64,000 nt of DNA, from positions 62,001-126,000 of the forward strand of contig PHCE01000011.1 of NCBI GenBank assembly GCA_002840765.1. The letters are read 5' to 3'. Origin of the DNA: Betaproteobacteria bacterium HGW-Betaproteobacteria-7 (GTDB taxonomy: Bacteria > Pseudomonadota > Gammaproteobacteria > Burkholderiales > Rhodocyclaceae). The notes below the pieces were generated by a model. That model was not told the DNA's origin. It saw nothing but the letters and a program-made list of their open reading frames with translations, and ran no database searches. Positions 10,888-18,450 of this stretch are shown here, piece after piece. Each line of letters starts with the position of its first letter. Within the stretch, counting starts at the first letter, position 1. The translations under genes were made by a program, and so were the position numbers.

Positions 10888-11496
10888 GTGGTGCACCACG
10901 CATACGATGAGCATCTGGCGGAAAACCGCTACTACGACCGCCATTTTCAGAGTGAGGCGGCCAAGATACTGCCCGGTGAATACTTCGTCTCCGGCCACGG
11001 CATGCTGCTTGTCACCGTCCTCGGTTCCTGTGTGGCCGCCTGTATTCGGGATGTCGAGGCGGGCATCGGCGGCATGAATCATTTCATGTTGCCAGATGAC
11101 GGTGGTCGCGACCGAGTGGGCAGCTCGGCGCGCTACGGCACCTACGCCATGGAAGTGCTGATCAACCATCTGCTCAAGTCGGGCGCCCGCCGACATCGCC
11201 TGGAAGCCAAGGTGTTCGGGGGCGGGGCGGTTCTCGCCAGCCTGTCCAGCAGCCATGTCGGCACGCGCAATGCCGAATTCGTGCTCGACTACCTGGAAAC
11301 CGAGAAGATACCTGTCGTAGCCAAGGATCTGCTCGATTCATACCCGCGCAAAGTCTATTATTTTCCCGACAGCGGCCGGGCGTTGGTCAAGAAGCTGCAC
11401 CGCGTGCATAACGACACCCTGTTCAGTCGCGAGCGCGATTACAAGGACCGTCTGGCGGGCGCCCCGGTTGCCGGCGACGTCGAACTGTTCATCTGA
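10888..11496 (+). CDS. cheD: Chemoreceptor glutamine deamidase CheD
   Basis: CheD deamidates specific receptor glutamines and in some species interacts with the CheY phosphatase CheC. The 202-residue protein shows the family signatures: the catalytic Cys in LGSCVAACIRD, the catalytic His in MNHFMLP, and the EAKVFGGGAVL segment. The start is GTG at 10888, directly followed by another GTG; no strong ribosome binding site is seen, which suggests coupling to cheR eight bases upstream. The cheR-cheD-cheB order forms a complete receptor modification module. No cheC is seen in the window. Confidence 0.93.
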   Translation: MVHHAYDEHLAENRYYDRHFQSEAAKILPGEYFVSGHGMLLVTVLGSCVAACIRDVEAGIGGMNHFMLPDDGGRDRVGSSARYGTYAMEVLINHLLKSGARRHRLEAKVFGGGAVLASLSSSHVGTRNAEFVLDYLETEKIPVVAKDLLDSYPRKVYYFPDSGRALVKKLHRVHNDTLFSRERDYKDRLAGAPVAGDVELFI

Positions 11497-11525
11497 CCGC
11501 AGCCCTCTACCTCATTCACTAATAT

Positions 11526-12590
11526 ATGCCGAACAAGATTCGCGTCCTGGTCATCGATGATTCCGCCCTGATGCGGGCGATGCTTTGCGAAATGATCAAT
11601 GCCGCCCCCGATCTCGAAGCCGTCGGTGCCGCACCGGATGCGCAAAGCGCCCGCGAGCTGATCAAGGTTCTGAATCCCGACGTGCTGACGCTCGATTTTC
11701 ATATGCCGAAGATGGATGGCATCGAATTTCTCGAACGTCTGATGCGCTTGCGGCCAATGCCGGTGGTGATGGTCTCCGCCTTTACCGAAGCCGGCTCGGA
11801 GACCACCCTGAAAGCCCTGGAACTCGGTGCCGTCGATTTCATCGGCAAACCGCGGGCCGATGGCCGACGCATGGACGACTACGCCGAGGAACTGGCTGAC
11901 AAGATCCGCGCCGCCAAGGGCGCCCGCCTGGCACGGCCGATGGCGCATGCGCCACTTGCCTCAGCCGTCGCTGCCACATCGCCGGTCGCCTCCCCGTCAA
12001 CGTCAGTGCGTGCGGGCGGTGGTCAGGGGCGGATCATCTTCGTCGGGGCCTCCACGGGGGGGACCGAGGCCCTGAAGACCTTCCTCCTCGGCGTACCGGC
12101 CAATTGCCCGCCGATCCTGATCGTCCAGCATATGCCGGAATCGTTCACCGCCTCCTTTGCCAAGCGCCTTGATGGTTTGTGTGCGCCGCAGATATGCGAG
12201 GCACAGGGCAACGAGAAAGTCGAACCGGGAAAGGTTTTCATCGCTCCCGGTCATTCTCACTTGCAAATCCGCCGCAGTGCTGCCGGTTACGTGACCGAGA
12301 TCCAGGCCACACCGCCGGTCAATCGTCACCGGCCGTCGGTTGATGTACTCTTCGATTCAGCCGCCACCCTGGTCGGCCGCCAGGCGATCGGGGTAATCCT
12401 CACCGGCATGGGCAAGGACGGCGCCCATGGCCTGTTGCGTATGCGCCAGGCCGGGGCCAGCACCTTCGGCCAGGACGAAGCCAGCTGCGTGGTCTATGGC
12501 ATGCCGCGCGAAGCTTTCATCATCGGTGCCGTCGAGGAACAATGCGCGCTGAACGATATGGCGAGACGGGTAATGGCCGCCGTCCGCTAG
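11526..12590 (+). CDS. cheB: Chemotaxis protein-glutamate methylesterase CheB
   Basis: CheB removes methyl groups from receptors when phosphorylated by CheA. The 354-residue protein has an N-terminal receiver domain (D11-D12, phospho-acceptor D57, lysine in FIGKP), a Pro/Ser/Ala-rich linker, and a C-terminal methylesterase domain with the catalytic triad region: Ser in [10 protein letters not shown], His in VQHMPESF and Asp in GMGKDGAHG. Its length and layout are standard. It closes the cheR-cheD-cheB module; the following gene is 94 bases downstream, so the transcript may end or change here, although no terminator hairpin stands out. Confidence 0.95.
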   Translation: MPNKIRVLVIDDSALMRAMLCEMINAAPDLEAVGAAPDAQSARELIKVLNPDVLTLDFHMPKMDGIEFLERLMRLRPMPVVMVSAFTEAGSETTLKALELGAVDFIGKPRADGRRMDDYAEELADKIRAAKGARLARPMAHAPLASAVAATSPVASPSTSVRAGGGQGRIIFVGASTGGTEALKTFLLGVPANCPPILIVQHMPESFTASFAKRLDGLCAPQICEAQGNEKVEPGKVFIAPGHSHLQIRRSAAGYVTEIQATPPVNRHRPSVDVLFDSAATLVGRQAIGVILTGMGKDGAHGLLRMRQAGASTFGQDEASCVVYGMPREAFIIGAVEEQCALNDMARRVMAAVR

Positions 12591-12684
12591 GCGGCCATGG
12601 CTTTACCGGGGTATGCACTTGTTGGCAATGGCCAAAGGTTTAAACTAGGCGCAACCATAACTACCAAATTAACGGGGCAATCCC

Positions 12685-12990
12685 ATGCAAGCGAGCATTT
12701 CCAAGGATACCGGCAAGGCGCTGATCAAGCTTTCCGGCCGCTTCGACTTCAATACGCATCGTGAGTTTCGTGCTGCTTACGAACCGCTGGTCGGCGATGC
12801 CGAAACGCGGTCCGTGGTCGTCGATTTCTCCAATGTCGATTATCTCGACAGTTCGGCCCTTGGCATGTTGCTGATGTTGCGCGACAAACTTGGTGGTGCC
12901 GGCAAGGAAGTGGCTTTGTCCGGCGTGCGTGGTAACGTAAAGCAAGTCCTTGATATTGCCAATTTTGGCAAATTATTTCCGATTTCTTGA
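12685..12990 (+). CDS. STAS-domain anti-sigma-factor antagonist-like protein
   Basis: A 101-residue single STAS domain. The YLDSSALGML motif contains the serine that is phosphorylated in SpoIIAA/RsbV-type proteins, and VVVDFSNVDYLD is the preceding strand. Family members bind a partner-switching kinase, and unphosphorylated forms release a target such as a sigma factor or an enzyme. No PP2C phosphatase or anti-sigma kinase gene is in the window, so its partners must be encoded elsewhere or be non-canonical. Its place between cheB and two cheV genes suggests a role in motility or chemotaxis, by analogy with Pseudomonas HsbA, a STAS protein that binds FlgM. That link is inference only. Confidence 0.85.
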   Translation: MQASISKDTGKALIKLSGRFDFNTHREFRAAYEPLVGDAETRSVVVDFSNVDYLDSSALGMLLMLRDKLGGAGKEVALSGVRGNVKQVLDIANFGKLFPIS

Positions 12991-13097
12991 GTATGTCGTT
13001 GGCCTGAGCGCTTCGCCGAAGGATTGTTTTTGCTCGCTGCGATCTCCATCCGGCGGTTTGTCGGGTATCGAAAAACGTGTATTCTTGGGCTTCCGCG

Positions 13098-13105
13098 GCC
13101 GATAA
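13098..13105 (+). promoter_or_regulatory. Possible sigma28 -10 element upstream of cheV
   Basis: The octamer GCCGATAA is an exact match to the sigma28 (FliA) -10 consensus and lies 42 bases upstream of the first cheV. However, the position 15 bases upstream reads GTAT rather than TAAA, so the -35 element is poor. It may be a weak or FliA-dependent promoter for the cheV-cheY-cheZ-cheA block, or chance. Confidence 0.4.
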
Positions 13106-13147
13106 TCAGAGCAAAAGGCTGCATGCTAGACGTGCGAGGGAATGACG

Positions 13148-14122
13148 ATGTCAGAGTTGTTGAAGAATATCGATGCGCGGACCAAGTTGGCGGGAACCAA
13201 CAAGCTTGAGATTTTGCTGTTTTTTCTTGGCCTCGATCAGCGCACCGGGCGTCGCGAAACTTACGGTATCAACGTCTTCAAAGTCCGCGAGGTGATGCGC
13301 ACCCCGGTGATCACCGCAGCGCCGGAGATGCCGGCCTCGGTCGAGGGCATGGTCAGTCTGCGCGGGGCTCTGGTGCCCGTTATCGACCTCGCCAAGTATT
13401 CCGGAATCAGCGCCGAGACGCCGCGGGAAATCATGATTGTCACCGAGTACAACGGTCACACCCAGGGCTTCCTGGTCGAGGGCGTCGATACCATTCTGCG
13501 CCTCGACTGGAGCAAGATGCGGGTGCCACCGGAAATGCTTACGGCTCAGACCGGTGGCCTGGTGACGGCAGTGACCGAACTGGAGGACGGGCGCCTGGTG
13601 ATGATGATGGACGTCGAGAAGGTGCTCTCGGAAACCACCTCCATCGACAACGAAATCATGTTCCGCGGCGTGGTCGCGCTCGATCGCCCGGATGCCATCG
13701 TTTTCTATTGCGACGATTCCAGCGTTGCCCGCAAGCAGATCGAAAAGACGCTGAACGTCATGGGGGTCAAGGGCATCAGCGCGGTCAACGGGCGCAGCAT
13801 GTGGGAGGAGATGGAAAAGACGGCGACCTATGCGCAATCGGTCGGTCAGCCCGTCAGCAAATTCATCAACCTGGTGCTCACCGACATCGAAATGCCGGAA
13901 ATGGATGGTTATATCCTGACCAAGAGGATCAAGTCCGATCCGCGTTTCAATGGCATTCCGGTGATCATGCATTCCTCGTTGTCGGGGATGTCCAACCAGA
14001 AGCTGGGCCTTTCGGTCGGCGTCGACGAATATGTTCCCAAATTCGAGCCGCAGCGTCTTTCCGAAACACTCGCCCGCCGCCTTGGTGTGGCCGGAACGCC
14101 GGAAGCGTTGCCTGAGTCCTAA
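13148..14122 (+). CDS. cheV: Chemotaxis protein CheV (first copy)
   Basis: CheV combines a CheW-like coupling domain (about residues 10-165) with a C-terminal receiver domain (about 185-315). The coupling domain carries the FKVREVMRTP and VSLRGALVPVIDL motifs; the receiver has an acidic patch (CDDSSVAR) and the phospho-acceptor Asp in VLTDIEMPEMDGY. I start at the ATG at 13148, seven bases after GAGGG (13136-13140); the ATG at 13142 is too close to that site. The second cheV follows after 12 bases, so the two form a tandem pair. CheV proteins elsewhere join receptor arrays and may buffer phosphate or aid adaptation; which receptors these serve cannot be told. Confidence 0.93.
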   Translation: MSELLKNIDARTKLAGTNKLEILLFFLGLDQRTGRRETYGINVFKVREVMRTPVITAAPEMPASVEGMVSLRGALVPVIDLAKYSGISAETPREIMIVTEYNGHTQGFLVEGVDTILRLDWSKMRVPPEMLTAQTGGLVTAVTELEDGRLVMMMDVEKVLSETTSIDNEIMFRGVVALDRPDAIVFYCDDSSVARKQIEKTLNVMGVKGISAVNGRSMWEEMEKTATYAQSVGQPVSKFINLVLTDIEMPEMDGYILTKRIKSDPRFNGIPVIMHSSLSGMSNQKLGLSVGVDEYVPKFEPQRLSETLARRLGVAGTPEALPES

Positions 14123-14134
14123 ACGGAGTAGTCC

Positions 14135-15073
14135 ATGGATCTGGTCGAAAGCAAGAATCTTCTCGATAGCGTCGATGCCCGTACCCGCCTGGCAGGCTCC
14201 AATAAAATGGAGATACTGCTGTTCTCACTGGGCACGCGGGAAATCTTCGGTATCAACGTATTCAAAGTGCGCGAGGTTGGGCGTACACCGCACATCACCA
14301 AGACGCCCAACATGCCACGTGGCGTCGAGGGACTGATTTCCCTGCGCGGCAACGTCATCCCGGTGTTGTCGCTGGCCCCCTTCCTGCAGCTCGACGGCGC
14401 GCCGGCGGGTTTGGGCAAGACGATGATGGTCGCCGAATATTCGAAGAGAACTCTGGGCTTTCTGGTCCATGAGGTCGATCGCATCATCCGCGTCGACTGG
14501 GAGCGGGTAAAGGCGCCGGAAAGCGTTCTCGCCAGCAATCAGGGCCTGATCACGGCGGTCATCGAACTGGAAAACGGCGGATTGGTGTCCATCCTCGACG
14601 TTGAACAGATACTCGCCAACGCCTTTGGTGAAGTGCTGATCGTCGATATCGCGCCGGCCCGTGTCAGCGCCGACACCAGCGTCTTCTTCGTCGATGATTC
14701 GATAGTCGCCCGCCGCAAGATTGCCGAGGTCCTGGACAAACTCGGGGTTCGCCACAAGCATGCGACCAACGGTATGGAGGCGTGGACCCGGCTGCAGGGG
14801 ATTGCCGCTCATGCCCAGCAAAGTGGCAGCGTTATCCGCGACGAGGTGCGCCTGATCCTGGTCGATGCGGAAATGCCGGAAATGGACGGCTATGTGCTGA
14901 CCAAGAGTATCAAATCCGATCCGCGCTTCGAGGGCGTGCCGGTGGTCATGCACTCCTCCCTTTCCTCCGAGGCCAATCGGGCCATGGGTAAGTCGGTTGG
15001 CGTCGATGCCTACGTCGCCAAATTTGATGCCGAAGCCCTGGCCGATACTTTGCGCCCGCTGATCGAACGATAA
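14135..15073 (+). CDS. cheV: Chemotaxis protein CheV (second copy)
   Basis: A 312-residue paralog of the preceding gene with the same order: CheW-like domain (FKVREVGRTP, ISLRGNVIPVLSL) then receiver domain (VDDSIVARR, phospho-acceptor Asp in LVDAEMPEMDGY, and HSSLSSEANRAM). Both copies carry an extra stretch before the phospho-acceptor strand compared with plain CheY. AACGGAGTAG precedes the ATG. The two copies differ clearly in sequence, so the duplication is not recent. The canonical cheY follows after 24 bases. Confidence 0.93.
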   Translation: MDLVESKNLLDSVDARTRLAGSNKMEILLFSLGTREIFGINVFKVREVGRTPHITKTPNMPRGVEGLISLRGNVIPVLSLAPFLQLDGAPAGLGKTMMVAEYSKRTLGFLVHEVDRIIRVDWERVKAPESVLASNQGLITAVIELENGGLVSILDVEQILANAFGEVLIVDIAPARVSADTSVFFVDDSIVARRKIAEVLDKLGVRHKHATNGMEAWTRLQGIAAHAQQSGSVIRDEVRLILVDAEMPEMDGYVLTKSIKSDPRFEGVPVVMHSSLSSEANRAMGKSVGVDAYVAKFDAEALADTLRPLIER

Positions 15074-15097
15074 CTAGATAAATCACCGGAGTACCCG

Positions 15098-15493
15098 ATG
15101 GCAGCAGATCCAAAAATGAAATTTCTGGTGGTGGATGACTTTTCCACCATGCGTCGCATTGTCCGTAACCTGCTCAAGGAACTGGGCTTCACCAATGTCG
15201 ACGAGGCGGAAGATGGTGCCATCGCCTTGCAGAAACTCCAGGGCGGTGGTTTCGAATTCGTCGTTACTGACTGGAACATGCCGAACATGGATGGTCTGAC
15301 CCTGTTGCAGACCATCCGCGCGACGCCGAACCTGAAGCACCTGCCGGTCTTGATGATCACCGCCGAGGCCAAGAAAGAAAACATCATCGCCGCCGCCCAG
15401 GCTGGCGCCAGTGGTTACATCGTCAAGCCGTTCACGGCCGGCACATTGTCCGAAAAGCTGAACAAGATTTTCGAAAAAATGGGCCAGGGTTGA
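15098..15493 (+). CDS. cheY: Chemotaxis response regulator CheY
   Basis: This 131-residue receiver closely follows the E. coli CheY pattern: [19 protein letters not shown] at the N-terminus, phospho-acceptor D58 in [12 protein letters not shown], the [11 protein letters not shown] segment with the switch Thr, and YIVKPFT with the catalytic Lys. Phospho-CheY binds FliM and reverses or slows the motor. CACCGGAG precedes the ATG. It is followed by its phosphatase gene cheZ after only nine bases, the standard arrangement, and so is the best candidate for the true motor regulator among the receivers here. Confidence 0.96.
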   Translation: MAADPKMKFLVVDDFSTMRRIVRNLLKELGFTNVDEAEDGAIALQKLQGGGFEFVVTDWNMPNMDGLTLLQTIRATPNLKHLPVLMITAEAKKENIIAAAQAGASGYIVKPFTAGTLSEKLNKIFEKMGQG

Positions 15494-15502
15494 GGTGGGA
15501 TC

Positions 15503-16345
15503 ATGACTGCAAACAATGATTCCAACGACCTCGAGGCGCTCTTCGACTCGATCGCTTCCGACTACACGCCGGCTCCCCCTGTTTCTCCGCCACCCGCCGC
15601 GCCGTCGTCCATACCGCAGATTGGTGATAGCGACGATCTGCAGGCGCTATTTGACAGCGTTGCGGCAGAAAGCCAGGCGGTTGTAGCGGTGCCGGAACCT
15701 GCTCCGGCCGTTGCCGGTGCTGATGATGCCTGGCCTCAGCAGGAGTCCGTGTTCAACCGTATTGGCCACATGGCGCGCGCCTTGCATGACACGCTGGGGC
15801 AGCTGGGTTACGACAAGATTCTGGAAAATGCCGTCTCCGCGTTGCCGGATGCCAAGGATCGCCTGGCCTATGTGGCCAATCTGACTGAACAGGCTGCTTG
15901 TCGCGTGCTCAATGCGACCGATATCGCCAATCCGCTGGTGGAAGATATCGAGAACCGCTCACGGGCGCTTGGCGACCGTTGGGACAAGGTCTTTGCCAAT
16001 CAGCTCGGGCCGGAGGAGTTCAAGGCGCTGGCCAACGACACACGCGCCTTCCTGCGCCAGCAGTTGCCGGAGAAAACCCAGGCGACGCATGCTCAGCTGA
16101 CGGAAATCATGATGGCCCAGGATTTTCAGGATCTCACCGGTCAGGTCATCAAGAAGATCGTGACGCTTGCCCAAGAGCTGGAGTCCGGGCTGATGGGGTT
16201 GCTGATCGAAGTTGTGCCGGAGACCAGGAAGACGGATGAAGTGAATAGCCTGATGAACGGCCCGGTGATCAATGCCGAGGGGCGTGCCGATGTGGTGGTC
16301 AATCAAAAGCAGGTCGACGACCTGCTCGATAGTCTCGGCTTCTGA
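15503..16345 (+). CDS. cheZ: CheY phosphatase CheZ with extra N-terminal CheY-binding-like peptides
   Basis: CheZ dephosphorylates CheY. At 280 residues it is longer than the roughly 214 residues of the E. coli protein. The long-helix core has the AQDFQDLTGQVIKK active-site motif with the catalytic Gln, and the protein ends in QVDDLLDSLGF, which is the CheY-binding C-terminal helix of the E. coli protein. The N-terminal extension is Pro/Ala-rich and carries two further short amphipathic motifs, DLEALFDSIA (about residues 9-18) and DLQALFDSVA (about 45-54), similar to each other and to the C-terminal helix. Their CheY binding is inference. The gene sits between cheY and the second cheA, probably in one transcript. 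Confidence 0.94.
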   Translation: MTANNDSNDLEALFDSIASDYTPAPPVSPPPAAPSSIPQIGDSDDLQALFDSVAAESQAVVAVPEPAPAVAGADDAWPQQESVFNRIGHMARALHDTLGQLGYDKILENAVSALPDAKDRLAYVANLTEQAACRVLNATDIANPLVEDIENRSRALGDRWDKVFANQLGPEEFKALANDTRAFLRQQLPEKTQATHAQLTEIMMAQDFQDLTGQVIKKIVTLAQELESGLMGLLIEVVPETRKTDEVNSLMNGPVINAEGRADVVVNQKQVDDLLDSLGF

Positions 16346-16357
16346 GGAGGAGCGAAA

Positions 16358-18271
16358 ATGAGCGACTTCGCCGGAATGGAAGACCTGCTGCAGGATTTTC
16401 TGCAGGAGGCCCACGATCTGCTATCGGATGTCGACAACAAGCTGGTCGATCTGGAGAAGATGCCGGACGACCGTGGCCTGTTGAACGATATTTTCCGCGG
16501 CTTTCACACGGTCAAAGGGGGGGCAGGCTTTCTTAACGCCGCCGAACTGGTGACCCTGTGCCATCTGACCGAGAATCTCTTCGATCGGTTGCGTAACGGT
16601 GAGCTGGAGCTGAACCCGGAACTGATGGACGTCATCATGGCGGCGACCAAGGGCGTCCGTGAAATGTTTGGCGAGCTGGGGCAGATGGTTTTGCCGCAGC
16701 CGGCCGATGCACACGTGATCGCCGCACTGCAGGGGGCGCTCAATGGCCAGCCACCCGGGGCGCCAGTCGTGGCACCGGCGGCCGCAGCACCCGCTACGCC
16801 GCCACCGCCGCCTGTGTCCGGCGGCGAGCCGGACTGGCATGCCCTGCATGCAACGCTGACGGGGGCCCCGGTGCCGCCAGCAACTGAAGGTGAACTGATC
16901 GCCAAGGCCGAGGCCGTGCCGGCCAGCGTCGCTGCCGCGGCGGCGACGCCGCTGGCGCCGGTGGCTGATGGCGCGGCGCCGTCGCCGTTCGGGCGGCGGG
17001 CTACCGATCGTCCTGGCGCTCAGCCGACCAATGCGCGACGCACCGAAGAGCGCGGCATGCGCGAGAGCACCATCCGCGTCGATACCTCGCGCCTGGATCA
17101 GGTCCTCAACCTTTCGGGCGAGATTGGCCTGACCAAGAACCGCCTGACCAGCCTGCGTGCCGACATCCTGGCTGGCAAGAACGATTCGGAAACTCTGCAT
17201 GCCCTCGATCAGGCGGTCAGTCAGCTCGACCTGCTGGTTTCCGATCTGCAGAATTCGGTGATGAAGACGCGGATGCAGCCGATCGGCCGGCTGTTCCAGA
17301 AGTACCCGCGCATCGCCCGCGACCTGGCCCGGCAACTCGGCAAGGATGTTGAGTTGGTGCTGGCTGGTGAGGAAACAGAGGTCGACAAGACGATGATCGA
17401 GGATCTGGCCGATCCGCTGATCCACCTGATCCGCAATGCTGTCGATCATGGCGTTGAAATGCCGCTCGAACGGCAGGCCGCCGGCAAGCCGCCAAAGAGT
17501 CTGGTCAGGCTGGAGGCGCGCCAGGAAGGCGATCACATCGTCCTGATCATCGCTGACGACGGCAAGGGCATGAGCGCTGAGCGCATCCGTGCCAAGGCCA
17601 CCGAGAAGGGGCTGATCTCGGAGGAAGAAGCCAATACCCTCGACGAGCGGCAGAGTCTGAACCTGATCTTCCTGCCGGGTTTCTCGACCAAGGCGCAGAT
17701 TTCCGACGTTTCCGGGCGTGGTGTCGGCATGGACGTGGTGAAGACCAACATCCAGAAGCTGAACGGTTCCATCGAGATTCGTTCGGAGCCGGGCAAAGGT
17801 TCGGTGTTCATCATCTCGCTGCCGCTGACCCTGGCCATCTTGCCGGTGTTGCTGGTGCTCCTCGGCGGTCAGCCGTTCGCCCTGCCGCTGTCGCTGGTGC
17901 GCGAGATCCTGCCGATCGAGCAGGAGCGCATCCAGGAGGTTGGTGGCAAGGAAACGCTGGTCGTCCGCGGCGAGGTGCTGCCGGTGATCTCGCTGGCCCG
18001 CCTGCTCGGCTGGCCGCTCGAGCGCTATCCGGAGTATGGCGTCTTCATGCAGACGGCGGAGCGCAGCTTCATCCTGGCGGTCGATAGCTTCGCCGGGCGC
18101 GACGATGCGGTCATCAAATCGCTTGAGGACTTCCGGCCGAAGGGTGTGGCCGGCGTCACGACGCTATCCAATGGGCAGATCGTGCTGATTCTCGACATGA
18201 AGGAGCTGCTCGCCGATCTCGGACAGCATCCGGACATGGCGGCAGGCTTGCGGGCGTTGGCTCACGTTTGA
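16358..18271 (+). CDS. cheA: Chemotaxis histidine kinase CheA (second copy)
   Basis: A second CheA of 637 residues. Domains in order: Hpt with phospho-acceptor H50 (GFHTVKGGAGFLN), a Pro/Ala-rich linker (about 130-220) without the YGFF-type repeats of the other copy and without an obvious P2 domain, then dimerisation, HATPase (N box HLIRNAVDHG, G boxes DDGKGM and GRGVGMDVV) and a C-terminal CheW-like domain. GAGGAG precedes the ATG, 12 bases after cheZ. Grouping with cheY and cheZ makes it the likely main kinase for the flagellar motor, leaving the first copy for the receptor, CheW and CheY-like group; cross-talk is likely. It ends at a strong terminator. Confidence 0.95.
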   Translation: MSDFAGMEDLLQDFLQEAHDLLSDVDNKLVDLEKMPDDRGLLNDIFRGFHTVKGGAGFLNAAELVTLCHLTENLFDRLRNGELELNPELMDVIMAATKGVREMFGELGQMVLPQPADAHVIAALQGALNGQPPGAPVVAPAAAAPATPPPPPVSGGEPDWHALHATLTGAPVPPATEGELIAKAEAVPASVAAAAATPLAPVADGAAPSPFGRRATDRPGAQPTNARRTEERGMRESTIRVDTSRLDQVLNLSGEIGLTKNRLTSLRADILAGKNDSETLHALDQAVSQLDLLVSDLQNSVMKTRMQPIGRLFQKYPRIARDLARQLGKDVELVLAGEETEVDKTMIEDLADPLIHLIRNAVDHGVEMPLERQAAGKPPKSLVRLEARQEGDHIVLIIADDGKGMSAERIRAKATEKGLISEEEANTLDERQSLNLIFLPGFSTKAQISDVSGRGVGMDVVKTNIQKLNGSIEIRSEPGKGSVFIISLPLTLAILPVLLVLLGGQPFALPLSLVREILPIEQERIQEVGGKETLVVRGEVLPVISLARLLGWPLERYPEYGVFMQTAERSFILAVDSFAGRDDAVIKSLEDFRPKGVAGVTTLSNGQIVLILDMKELLADLGQHPDMAAGLRALAHV

Positions 18272-18295
18272 TTTTCGTTATCAGTCAACGAGTTG

Positions 18296-18326
18296 AGAGG
18301 GGGCTTGCCCCCTCTTTTCTTTTTTG
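18296..18326 (+). terminator. Intrinsic terminator after the second cheA
   Basis: AGAGGGGG and CCCCCTCT form an 8-bp GC-rich stem around a four-base CTTG loop, followed by TTTTCTTTTTT. It lies 24 bases after the cheA stop codon and separates the chemotaxis block from the flhB block. Confidence 0.9.
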
Positions 18327-18418
18327 AAGGTTAACCATGTTGTCATGAGCTTGCATCGTCCACCTGAGAAACAATCTAAAAAAACACACGTACCTATTTA
18401 ATTTTCTTGGTTTTTTCC

Positions 18419-18424
18419 TATAAT
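18419..18424 (+). promoter_or_regulatory. Possible -10 element upstream of flhB
   Basis: TATAAT lies 26 bases upstream of the flhB start in an unusually AT-rich 179-base gap. No good -35 hexamer is found at the standard spacing, and no sigma54 or sigma28 element with correct spacing is seen. The flhB-motD operon needs a promoter in this gap, and this is the best candidate. Confidence 0.35.
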
Positions 18425-18450
18425 AGCCTCATCAACTCCTGAAGACGGCT

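Noticed and set aside
18340..18376. Sigma54-like TGTCATGAGCTTGCAT upstream of flhB
   Set aside because: It lacks the GG dinucleotide and the spacing to GC is wrong for a -24/-12 promoter.
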